Shown one piece after another: positions 7,979 to 15,816 of a stretch of 64,000 nt of DNA. Origin of the DNA: Oerskovia paurometabola. GTDB taxonomy: Bacteria > Actinomycetota > Actinomycetes > Actinomycetales > Cellulomonadaceae. The notes beneath the pieces are model-generated. The model did not search any database and was not told the DNA's origin. It saw nothing but the letters and a program-made list of their open reading frames with translations. The DNA is taken from the NCBI RefSeq assembly GCF_016907365.1, contig NZ_JAFBBV010000001.1:1426001-1490000 (forward strand), in the 5' to 3' direction. The translations under genes were made by a program, and so were the position numbers. Numbering within the stretch: the first letter of the stretch is position 1; every line of letters starts with the position of its first letter.

Positions 7979-10168
7979 ATGCTCGCGCACCTGGGACGGG
8001 TCATGGCCCGGCATCGCATCGCCGTCCTCGCCCTGTGGGGAGTGCTCGCCCTGCTGGGCGCGGTGATCGGCGGCGGGGTCTTCGACCGCACGACGACGGT
8101 CGACAGCCTGCCGCCCGGCGCGCCGTCGGCCCGGGCCCAGGCCCTGCTCGACGAGCTCGACCCGCAGGGCGAGACGCTCACGGCGGTCGTCGGCGGGGTC
8201 GACTTCTTCACGCCCTCGCTCGTCGAGAGCGGGAGCCGCGTGATGCACGAGGTCCGGGAGATGCCGGGGGTCCTGGAGGTCTCGGACGCCTTCACGTCCG
8301 GTGGGCTGATCTCGGACGACGGCCTCGGTTCGCTCGTCGTGGTCGAGCTCGACCCCGACCTCACGGACGAGCAGGCGCTCGAGGTCGGGGACCGTGTGGC
8401 GGCTGCTCTCCAGACCATCGACGCCCCTGAGGTCGTCGTGGGCGGGGAGCTCATGGCCGAGCGGACGTTCGCCGACATCGCCACGGCCGACGCCGTGGTG
8501 GGGGAGTCGGTCGCCCTGGTGGTGCTGTGCGTCGTGCTGGTGCTCGTGCTGGGCGGCCTGCGGGCCGGGCTGGCACCGATCGTCGCCGCGCTCGCGTCGA
8601 TCGCGGCCTCCCTCCTCGCGCTGAGCGCGCTCGCCGGAGCGGTGCCCGTGAGCGAGTTCGCGGTCAACGTCGTGACGCTCCTGGGCCTCGGCCTGGCGGT
8701 GGACTACAGCCTCCTGGTGATCGTGCGGTTCCGGGAGGAGCGTGAGGCGGCGCCCGGGGCCCCGCTCGAGGAGCTGCTGGCCCGGACCGTGTCGACCGCG
8801 GGCAGGGCGGTCCTCGTCTCGGGGCTCGCGGTCGCGTCGGCGCTCGGTGGGCTGCTCGTCCTGGCGGACCCCCTGCTCGCGAGCATGGCGCTGGGCGGCC
8901 TGCTCGTGGTGGCGCTCACGACGCTCGCCGGGCTCACGCTCGTGCCTGCCCTGGTCGCGGTGCTGCGCGCGTCGATCCCGGCCGCGCGGACCCGGACCTG
9001 GGCCCGCCGCCGCACGGGGCGCGGCTCCGGTCTGCTCGCCCGGTCCGCGGCGTTCGCGCAGCGCCGCCCCGTGGCCGTGACGCTCGGGTCGACTGCGGTC
9101 CTCCTGCTCCTGAGCGCGCCGCTGGCGTCGCTCGCGCTGGGCGCCTCGGACGCCCGCTCGCTCCCCCCGGGGACGCCGGAGCGGGTTGCCCAGGAGAGGA
9201 TCGAGCAGGACTTCGAGATCCTGGGCGTCCAGCCGGTCGAGCTCGTGCTGGGGGCGCCCGTCGAGGATCCCGGCGTCCAGTCGTTCCTCGACGCGGTCTA
9301 CGCGCTGCCCGGTGTCGAGGACGTCGAGCACCTCACCGACTTCCCGCCCGACGTGACGGTCGCCGAGGTGACCCCGGTGGGCACCGCGACGGACGAGACG
9401 GCGCAGGCCGTGGTCCGGGACGTGCGGGCGCTCGACGTCCCGTTCTCCGTGCAGGTCGCGGGCCCCGCGGCCGAGCTGGTCGACGCGACGCAGCAGTCGC
9501 GCGACCGGCTGCCCTGGGCGTTCGCCGTGGTCGTGCTGCCCGCGATGCTCCTGCTGGGCTGGCTCACCCGCTCGGTCGTGGTCCCGCTCAAGGCGTTGGT
9601 CCTGAACCTGCTCGCCCTGACCGCGTCGCTGGGGGTCCTGGTCGCGGTCTTCCAGTGGGGCTGGGGTGCGCGGTTCCTGGGCTTCGAGCCCACGGGAACG
9701 ATCGACGCCACGAGTCCGGCGCTGCTGTTCGTCTTCCTGTTCGGCCTGTCGATGGACTACGAGGTCTTCCTCCTCGCGCGCATCGCGGAGGAGTGGCGCC
9801 GTCGTACGGGGGACGACCGCCGCGCGAACGACCGCGCGGTCCTCGCGGGCATCGTGGCGTCCGGTCCCGTCATCACGGTCGCGGCCGTGTCGATCGGGAT
9901 CGTGTTCGCGGGCTTCGCGCTGGGTGACCTCGTGGCCATGAAGGAGATCGGGGTGGGCATGGCGGTCGCTGTCCTGCTCGACGTCACGATCGTCCGCGGC
10001 CTGCTCCTCCCGGCCTCGATGTCGCTCCTGGGGCGCTGGAACTGGTGGTTCCCGGGTGCGCGGACGCGCCACGGCCTCGGCGTCGGGCCGGACGAGGTGC
10101 GCGGCGAGGAGCCCTCGCCGCGCACCCTCGTGGGTAGCGGGACGTCAGCAGGCGCCGGCCGGGGCTGA
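7979..10168 (+). CDS. MMPL-family RND exporter
   Basis: Membrane transporter of 729 residues with the MMPL architecture: one N-terminal helix (about 12-35), an external domain (about 40-170), and five helices (about 180-340) that include GLGLAVDYSLLVIVRF. A second external domain (about 390-520) and a second helix bundle (about 520-690, with FGLSMDYEVFLLARI) follow. The two GxxxDY-type motifs in equivalent helices are the expected proton-relay sites. Relatives export lipids or act as drug pumps; the substrate here cannot be told. ATG 7979 is chosen because GGGAGGT lies just upstream and the first helix follows directly; longer frames run back into the palindrome. The 3' end overlaps the convergent galT-galK gene by 24 bp. 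Confidence 0.88.
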   Translation: MLAHLGRVMARHRIAVLALWGVLALLGAVIGGGVFDRTTTVDSLPPGAPSARAQALLDELDPQGETLTAVVGGVDFFTPSLVESGSRVMHEVREMPGVLEVSDAFTSGGLISDDGLGSLVVVELDPDLTDEQALEVGDRVAAALQTIDAPEVVVGGELMAERTFADIATADAVVGESVALVVLCVVLVLVLGGLRAGLAPIVAALASIAASLLALSALAGAVPVSEFAVNVVTLLGLGLAVDYSLLVIVRFREEREAAPGAPLEELLARTVSTAGRAVLVSGLAVASALGGLLVLADPLLASMALGGLLVVALTTLAGLTLVPALVAVLRASIPAARTRTWARRRTGRGSGLLARSAAFAQRRPVAVTLGSTAVLLLLSAPLASLALGASDARSLPPGTPERVAQERIEQDFEILGVQPVELVLGAPVEDPGVQSFLDAVYALPGVEDVEHLTDFPPDVTVAEVTPVGTATDETAQAVVRDVRALDVPFSVQVAGPAAELVDATQQSRDRLPWAFAVVVLPAMLLLGWLTRSVVVPLKALVLNLLALTASLGVLVAVFQWGWGARFLGFEPTGTIDATSPALLFVFLFGLSMDYEVFLLARIAEEWRRRTGDDRRANDRAVLAGIVASGPVITVAAVSIGIVFAGFALGDLVAMKEIGVGMAVAVLLDVTIVRGLLLPASMSLLGRWNWWFPGARTRHGLGVGPDEVRGEEPSPRTLVGSGTSAGAGRG

Positions 10169-12655
10169 CGGTACGGCCCGCAGGAACCCGGGCGCGCCGA
10201 GCCCTGCTCGGGCGAAGGCTGCGGCGACGGCTTCCGCGACGGTGTCGGCGCGGTCGGCCGGGACCAGCGCGATCGCGGACCCGCCGAACCCGCCGCCCGT
10301 CATGCGCGCGCCCAGGGCGCCGGCGTGCCGTGCGGCCTCGACCGCGACGTCGAGCTCGGTCGCGGAGACCTCGTAGTCGTCGCGCAGGGACGCGTGGGAC
10401 GCGTCCATGAGCGGCCCGACGTCGGAGGCTCGCCCCGCGCGCAGCAGCGACACCAGGTCCTGGGTCCGGGCGATCTCGGTCACCACGTGCCGGACGCGAC
10501 GGCGCGAGACGTCGTCGGGCAGGCGGTCGAGCGCCTCGCCGAGGGCCTCGGCGAACGCCGCCTCGCCTCTCGGGGTTCCCTCCGCGGCGGCGATGACCGA
10601 GTCCGCGAGCTCGCGCAGGTTCGCGAGCCCCAGGGTCGCGGCGGCCGCCTCGCACGTCGCCCGTCGCTGCGCGTACTGGCCGTCGACCAGGGCGTGCTCG
10701 GCCCGGGTGTCGATCACGAGCAGCGCGAGCCCCTCGGCCGCGAGGTCGAACGGGATCTGCTCGACGGCGCGGGCAGGGTCGAGCCCCGGCCGGCAGTCGA
10801 GGAGCAGCGCATGGCCGGGGGCGCAGCGCAGCGAGGCCGACTGGTCCATGCCGCCCGTCGGGGCGCCCGCGACCTCGTTCTCGGCGCGGATCGCGGCGGC
10901 TGCGAGCGTCGCGCGACCGGCGTCGGTGGCCGCGAGACCCAGGCCGGCGACGTCGTCGATCCCGACCGCGACCGAGCACTCGAGCGCGGCCGAGGACGAC
11001 AGGCCCGCGCCGTAGGGTACGCACGAGTCGACCACGGCGTCGAAGCCGCGGATGGTCTCGGCCGAACCGCCGGTCGCCTCGAGGTGCTGCCCGAGCGCCC
11101 AGGCGACCCCGGCCACGTACGCGGCCCAGCCGGTCACGGCTCCGGGCGCGACGTCCTCGAGCCGCCCGGTCCACGCGGCGCCGGGCTCCTGGGCCGAGGC
11201 GAGGCGCACGACCGAGTCGGTCCGGGGGCGCAGCGCGACGTACGTGCGGTGGGGGAGCGCGATGGGCAGGCACAGCCCGGCGTTGTAGTCGGTGTGCTCG
11301 CCGATGATGTTGACGCGCCCCGGTGCGGCGTAGACGCGGACCTCGGGGGCAACGTCCGCCTCGTCCCCGCCTTCCGTGCCGTCAGTGGGGTACGCGGCCG
11401 CGAAGGCCTGCCGGACGCGGTCCGCACCGACGTCGTCGGGCCAGGACTCGACCCACTGTGCCGCCGGGGCCGGGGCGAGCGCCTGCAGGCGCGCCGCGAT
11501 CCGCTCGGGGGTGGTGTCGCTGACCCAGGCGCCCATGCCCGACTCCGAGCCCGCGAGGTACTTGAGCTTGCCCGGTGCGCGCAGCACCGAGAAGACCTGC
11601 AGGTGCAGGCGCGAGAGCTCGCGCCCCTCGCGCACCGGGGCCTGGTGCCAGGCCGCGATGTAGGGCAGGGGGACGGGCGCGCCACCCGGCCCCTCGAAGA
11701 ACAGGTCGAGGCGGCGCAGGAGCTCGAGGTAGGCGACCGCGAGGTCGTCGCGCTCGGCGTCGGTGAGCGCGGGCAGGTCGGGCACGTCCCGGCGCGGCGC
11801 GACGTGCACCTCGACGGGCCAGCGGGCCGCGAAGGGCACGTAGGCGACCCAGTGCTCGGTCTGCAGGACGATGCGACGGCCGTCGGCGAGCTCGGCGTCC
11901 AGGACGTCGCGCAGCAGGTTGCCGCCCGTGCGTTCGTGGTGCGCGCGGGCCTGGGCGAGCATCGAGCGGGTCTTGGGCGTGAGGTACGGGTAGCCGTAGA
12001 TCTGCCCGTGGGGGTGGTGGAGCGTGACGCCGATCTCCTGGCCGCGGTTCTCGAAGCAGAAGACCTGCTCGACGCCAGGCTCGCGCCCGAGGGCCTCGGT
12101 GCGGTCGGCCCACGCGTCGATGATGGTGCGCACTCGCTGCGGGGGCAGCGCGCCGAACGACGAGGAGTGGTCGCTCGAGAAGACGATGACCTCGCAACGG
12201 CCCGACGCCGGAGCGCGGGTCTCGAGGGTCCCCTCGCCCTCGAGCGCTCCGTCGACGTCGGAGACGCCCGGCACGAGCTGGAGCGACGGGAAGCGGTTCT
12301 CGAAGACCACGACGTCGTAGTCGGTGTCCGGGACCTCGCCGTCCGAGTAGGCCGCGCCGGGGCGGGCCGGGCACAGCGGGCACGAGTCCGCAGCGGGCAG
12401 GAACGTGCGGTTCATGCGGTGCGCGGCCATCGGGATCCAGTCGCCCGAGAGCGGGTCGAGGCGCATCTCGGGGCCCGTGTAGGGGTGCTCGTGCCCGTCG
12501 GGGCCGGTCACGGCGGCGAACCGGTCGCCCAGCGGGCGGGGGTCGTCGAGCCGACGCGTGAGCTCGCCCGCGACGTACGCGGGCGAGTCGTCGAAGTAGA
12601 CGAGCTCGCGGCCGTCGGCCAGGCGGGTCGGGGTGCGGCGCAGGTGCTGGTTCAT
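10145..12655 (-). CDS. galTK: Fused galactose-1-phosphate uridylyltransferase / galactokinase
   Basis: A single open frame of 836 residues encodes two successive Leloir enzymes. Residues 1-405 are GalT: a zinc-type SCPLCP site at 91-96, the HHPHGQ active-site motif at 213-218 and EVHVAPRR at 282-289. Residues from about 410 to 836 are GalK: GRVNIIGEHTDYN at 446-458, VPYGAGLSSSAALE, and TGGGFGGSAIAL near the C-terminus. The junction runs directly from the end of GalT into what is normally the GalK start helix (VRQAFAAAYP), with a short Gly/Glu/Asp-rich insert at 423-436. The upstream DeoR-type gene overlaps it by 4 bp, so they form an operon. Separate galT and galK genes are the usual state. 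No galE is in the window. The joined domains could pass galactose 1-phosphate locally, which is inference. Confidence 0.93.
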   Translation of the reverse strand: MNQHLRRTPTRLADGRELVYFDDSPAYVAGELTRRLDDPRPLGDRFAAVTGPDGHEHPYTGPEMRLDPLSGDWIPMAAHRMNRTFLPAADSCPLCPARPGAAYSDGEVPDTDYDVVVFENRFPSLQLVPGVSDVDGALEGEGTLETRAPASGRCEVIVFSSDHSSSFGALPPQRVRTIIDAWADRTEALGREPGVEQVFCFENRGQEIGVTLHHPHGQIYGYPYLTPKTRSMLAQARAHHERTGGNLLRDVLDAELADGRRIVLQTEHWVAYVPFAARWPVEVHVAPRRDVPDLPALTDAERDDLAVAYLELLRRLDLFFEGPGGAPVPLPYIAAWHQAPVREGRELSRLHLQVFSVLRAPGKLKYLAGSESGMGAWVSDTTPERIAARLQALAPAPAAQWVESWPDDVGADRVRQAFAAAYPTDGTEGGDEADVAPEVRVYAAPGRVNIIGEHTDYNAGLCLPIALPHRTYVALRPRTDSVVRLASAQEPGAAWTGRLEDVAPGAVTGWAAYVAGVAWALGQHLEATGGSAETIRGFDAVVDSCVPYGAGLSSSAALECSVAVGIDDVAGLGLAATDAGRATLAAAAIRAENEVAGAPTGGMDQSASLRCAPGHALLLDCRPGLDPARAVEQIPFDLAAEGLALLVIDTRAEHALVDGQYAQRRATCEAAAATLGLANLRELADSVIAAAEGTPRGEAAFAEALGEALDRLPDDVSRRRVRHVVTEIARTQDLVSLLRAGRASDVGPLMDASHASLRDDYEVSATELDVAVEAARHAGALGARMTGGGFGGSAIALVPADRADTVAEAVAAAFARAGLGAPGFLRAVPSAPAGAC

Positions 12656-13506
12656 CGGGAGGTACGACCGTCCTGGGGTGCGGGGGTGGGTGGGTACGGG
12701 CCAGGCAGGGCCGGCGGAGTCGGCCCGTCGCGCGTGACGACCACGAGGTGCTCGACGACGTCACGCACGGCTGCCTGGTCGCCGGCCGGGAGGGCTTCGT
12801 CGGTCACGAGGACGTCGACCTGGTCGAGCCGCGCGAAGACGCTCAGGCCCGTGGTCGTCCACTTGGAGTGGTCGGCCAGGACGACCGTCTGCCCGGCGAT
12901 CGCGACGAGCGCTCGGTTGGTCGCGGCCTCGTCCAGGTTGGGGGTCGTCAGCCCGGCCTCGACGCTCACGCCGTGCGCGCCCAGGAACGTCTGGTCCACG
13001 CGCAGGCTCGCGAGCGCGGCCTCGGTGAGGGGGCCGACCAGTGCGTCCGACGGCGTCCGGGAGCCACCGGTGAGGACGGTCTCGAGCCGCGGGTCGCCCG
13101 CGCGGTGCAGGGCCTCGGCGACCGGGAGCGAGTTCGTGACGACGGTCAGCGGGCGCAGCCGCGGGTCCGCCGCGATCTCGACCGCGAGCAGGTGCGTCGT
13201 CGTGCCCGCGGACAGGGCGATCGAGGACCCGGGGGAGACGAGACGCGCGGCGGCGCGGGCGATCGCGCGCTTCTCGTCGAGAGCAAGGGTGCTCTTGGCC
13301 TCGAACCCGGGCTCGTGGGACGTGGCCTGAGGCGAGACCGCGCCGCCGTGGACCTTGCGGAGCAGGCCCTGCTCGGCGAGCTCGAGCAGGTCTCGGCGGA
13401 CCGTCATGTCGGAGACGCCGAGCTCCTGGGTCAGGTCGGCGATCCGGACGGCACCGTGGTCGCGGAGCCCCGCGAGGATGCGTTCGTGGCGCTGGGAGGC
13501 GAGCAT
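12652..13506 (-). CDS. DeoR/GlpR-family regulator of the galactose operon
   Basis: Transcriptional regulator of 284 residues. The N-terminal helix-turn-helix (about 20-45, LGVSDMTVRRDLLELAEQG) is followed by the short family motif KVHGGAV and a DeoR sugar-phosphate-sensing domain (about 80-250) with SAGTTTHLLA and the GAHGVSVEAGLT segment. The Pro-rich tail of about 25 residues is dispensable-looking. The stop overlaps the galT-galK start (ATGA), so translation is probably coupled and the regulator is co-transcribed with its target. The start is taken at ATG 13506, where the homologous part begins; an in-frame start at 13542 would lie in the AT-rich operator-like region. The likely inducer is a galactose-derived phosphate, by analogy only. 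Confidence 0.88.
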   Translation of the reverse strand: MLASQRHERILAGLRDHGAVRIADLTQELGVSDMTVRRDLLELAEQGLLRKVHGGAVSPQATSHEPGFEAKSTLALDEKRAIARAAARLVSPGSSIALSAGTTTHLLAVEIAADPRLRPLTVVTNSLPVAEALHRAGDPRLETVLTGGSRTPSDALVGPLTEAALASLRVDQTFLGAHGVSVEAGLTTPNLDEAATNRALVAIAGQTVVLADHSKWTTTGLSVFARLDQVDVLVTDEALPAGDQAAVRDVVEHLVVVTRDGPTPPALPGPYPPTPAPQDGRTSR

Positions 13507-13520
13507 GCAGCCATGGTGAC

Positions 13521-13553
13521 ACATTCGAACAGAAACAAACAATGTTGAACATG
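13521..13553 (-). promoter_or_regulatory. AT-rich operator-like region upstream of the DeoR-galTK operon
   Basis: Read on the minus strand this short island has TGTT repeated four times (TGTTCAACATTGTTTG then TTTCTGTTCG). DeoR-family operators are often arrays of such TGTT-type half-sites. It sits directly before the start of the operon. Confidence 0.45.
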
Positions 13554-13613
13554 GTGGGGCTGGTCGTGGCGAACGTCCCGGTCGGCACGGTGGACGGCGC
13601 CGCCGCCCGACGA

Positions 13614-13649
13614 CGACGGCCGACCACCCGGGCGGGTGGTCGGCCGTCG
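13614..13649. terminator. Hairpin terminator after the MacAB operon
   Basis: A perfect 16-bp stem (13614-13629 with 13634-13649) encloses a 4-nt loop, 18 bp beyond the stop of the permease gene that ends at 13667. There is no T-tract, as is usual in this GC range. Confidence 0.75.
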
Positions 13650-13666
13650 AGGGGTGCGTCCCGGGG

Positions 13667-15001
13667 TCAGATGCCCCCGCGCAGCGCGGCGATCGGCTCG
13701 ATCGCCGCCGCCTTGAGTGCGGGATAGGTCCCCGCGAGCAGGCCGATCACGCCACCCAGGAGCGCCGAGCCGATCGCCATGCGGATGTCGAGGATGGGCG
13801 TCCACTCCTGCGCGACCGACACGATCACGACCGTGAACACCCCCAGCGACGCGCCGACCAGGCCGCCCAGGAGCCCGATGACCACGGACTCCACCACGAA
13901 CTGCCCGGCGATGTCCCGCTTCGTCGCGCCGAGGGCACGCCGCAGACCGATCTCCCCCACACGTTCCATGACCGACAGCAGCGTGACGTTCGCGATGCCG
14001 AGGCCACCCACGAGCAGCGCGATCCCGCCCAGGGCCAGGAAGATCGCGTTGATGTCCGCCTGGACGTTCTCCTGGAGCGAGGAACCGCTCGCCGGCGCCT
14101 GGGCCTTGAAGGACTCGGGTGAGTTGGGGTCGAGGGCGACGGGCCCCTGCTCGGCGACCAAGGAACCGGCACCCGTCTCGATGTGGATCTGCAGCTCCTC
14201 GGGCGCGCCCACGAGGAAGTCCTGCCTCGCCGTGCCGACCGGGAGCACCACCGCGTCGAGGAGGTCCGTGCGTCTCTTGACGTCGCCGTAGATCCCGATG
14301 ACGGTGTACGCGTCCTCGCCGATGAAGATCGACGGCTGGCTGTCGACGCGGTTGATGCCGAGCTGCTCGGCGGCGCGCTCACCGAGCACCACGACCCGGT
14401 CGTTGCGCGCGTCGTGGCCGCTGTCGAAGAAGCGTCCGACCACGACCTGCCCCCGCACGGCGTCGAGCAGACCGGCGGAGCCCGCGACGACCGCAGGGCT
14501 CGCCTTGTCGGCGACCGACGGGTCGTTGACCGGCACGGCCGTGACCTGCCGGCCCTCGACGTCGACCGGAGCGACGAGCCCCGCAGCGACGACCCCGTTG
14601 ATCTGGGTGACGCGCTCCGCGCCGTCCCACGGGATGCGGCCCTTCGGGCGTGCGTCGTCCCCGGTGCCGGCCTTGGCCGGGGTGATGACGACCTGGGTCG
14701 CGGCCACGGCGTCGAACTGGCGGCTGATCTGGCCCGCGGCGGTCTGCGCGAGACCGACCGTGATCACGACCGACGCGATGCCGAGGACCGTGCCGAGGAT
14801 CGTCAGGACCAGGCGCCCGGGACGGGCGCCGATCCCGTGCGCGGCCTCGGCGAAGAGGTCGCGAGCGTTGAACCGGTCGCGTGCCCGGCCTCGGTGGACC
14901 CGCTGCTCCGGCGTCCGTCGGCCGCTCGTGGGAACGTCGCCTGGCGGGTCCTGCGTCGCCCGACCAGGCAGCCGGGCCTTCAACGCCTCGAACGCCCTCA
15001 T
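13667..15001 (-). CDS. MacB-like ABC permease 1 (FtsX domain)
   Basis: Membrane subunit of an ABC system, 444 residues. The N-terminal cytoplasmic stretch (1-60) precedes the first helix (about 65-87, LTILGTVLGIASVVITVG). A large extracytoplasmic MacB_PCD-type domain (about 90-320) is followed by three helices in the FtsX region (about 325-440), with the family signature GEIGLRRALGATKRDI. MacB-type permeases do not move substrate through the membrane; they couple ATP use to work outside the cell, such as peptide or lipoprotein handling. The start overlaps the ATPase stop by 4 bp. It is the last gene of a coupled minus-strand series with adaptor and lipoproteins. Confidence 0.9.
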   Translation of the reverse strand: MRAFEALKARLPGRATQDPPGDVPTSGRRTPEQRVHRGRARDRFNARDLFAEAAHGIGARPGRLVLTILGTVLGIASVVITVGLAQTAAGQISRQFDAVAATQVVITPAKAGTGDDARPKGRIPWDGAERVTQINGVVAAGLVAPVDVEGRQVTAVPVNDPSVADKASPAVVAGSAGLLDAVRGQVVVGRFFDSGHDARNDRVVVLGERAAEQLGINRVDSQPSIFIGEDAYTVIGIYGDVKRRTDLLDAVVLPVGTARQDFLVGAPEELQIHIETGAGSLVAEQGPVALDPNSPESFKAQAPASGSSLQENVQADINAIFLALGGIALLVGGLGIANVTLLSVMERVGEIGLRRALGATKRDIAGQFVVESVVIGLLGGLVGASLGVFTVVIVSVAQEWTPILDIRMAIGSALLGGVIGLLAGTYPALKAAAIEPIAALRGGI

Positions 15002-15816
15002 CGGTCGAGCTCCGTGAGCCGGCCGTCGGCGATCCGCACCCGGCGCTGTGCCCGGGCGGAGACAGCCGGGTCGTGGGTGATGACCACGAGCGTGAGCCCG
15101 TCCGCGTGCAGCTCGTCGAACAGCTCCATGATCTCGACCGAGTTGGTCGAGTCCAGGTTGCCCGTCGGCTCGTCGGCGAGGAGCAGGTGCGGGCTCGCGA
15201 CGACGGCACGGGCGACCGCGACGCGCTGACGCTCCCCGCCCGAGAGCGTGGTCGGCGTGAAGTCGACGCGGTGCGACAGGTGGACCCGGTCCAGAGCGGC
15301 CCGCGCGCGCTCCTGCCGTTCGCCCCTCGGCACGCCGCTGTACAGCGTCGCGAGGAGGACGTTGTCGAGCACCGTGCGGTGCGGCAGCAGGTGGAAGGAC
15401 TGGAAGACGAAGCCAATCCGGCCGCCCCGCAGGGCAGAGCGCACCGACTCGGACGCGCGCCCGGTCGCCACGCCGTCGAGCAGGTAGTCCCCGGACGTGG
15501 GCCGGTCCAGGAGACCCAGGAGGTTCAGGAGCGTCGACTTGCCCGAGCCGGACGGGCCGATGATCGACACGTAGTCGCCCGGTTCGATCCGCAGGTCGAC
15601 CGACGTCAGGGCGTCCACGACGGGCGGCCCAGGAAAGCTCCGGGTCACGTCCACGAGCTCGACGACCGCTGGAGGGGTATCGGCCGTCACGGTGCCGGGA
15701 CCCGCCCCGACCTGGTCGTCGGCAGGGGCCGCCGGGGTATCCCGACCACCGTCGAGGACGCTCGCGGGGGGACCTGCCGACCCGTTCAGGCCGAGCCAGT
15801 CGACGTCCCCGGTCAC
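14998..15816 (-). CDS. MacB/LolD-like ABC ATPase 1
   Basis: Nucleotide-binding subunit of 272 residues. An N-terminal extension of about 50 Gly/Ala/Asp-rich residues precedes the ATPase core. Walker A is GPSGSGKST, the Q-loop is FVFQSFHLL, the signature is LSGGERQRVAVARA, Walker B is LLLADEPTGNLDS and the switch His lies in VITHD. LolD/MacB membership is shown by the TGNLD sequence after Walker B. The GTG start overlaps the adaptor stop by 4 bp and its stop overlaps the permease start by 4 bp, so the three subunits are translated as a unit. Confidence 0.94.
   Translation of the reverse strand: MTGDVDWLGLNGSAGPPASVLDGGRDTPAAPADDQVGAGPGTVTADTPPAVVELVDVTRSFPGPPVVDALTSVDLRIEPGDYVSIIGPSGSGKSTLLNLLGLLDRPTSGDYLLDGVATGRASESVRSALRGGRIGFVFQSFHLLPHRTVLDNVLLATLYSGVPRGERQERARAALDRVHLSHRVDFTPTTLSGGERQRVAVARAVVASPHLLLADEPTGNLDSTNSVEIMELFDELHADGLTLVVITHDPAVSARAQRRVRIADGRLTELDR

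Noticed and set aside
10325..13330. A 1001-codon plus-strand open frame opposite the galactose genes
   Set aside because: It is antisense to two well-supported genes, is Arg/Gly/Ala-rich without domains, and has no RBS. Long antisense frames are expected at this GC content.
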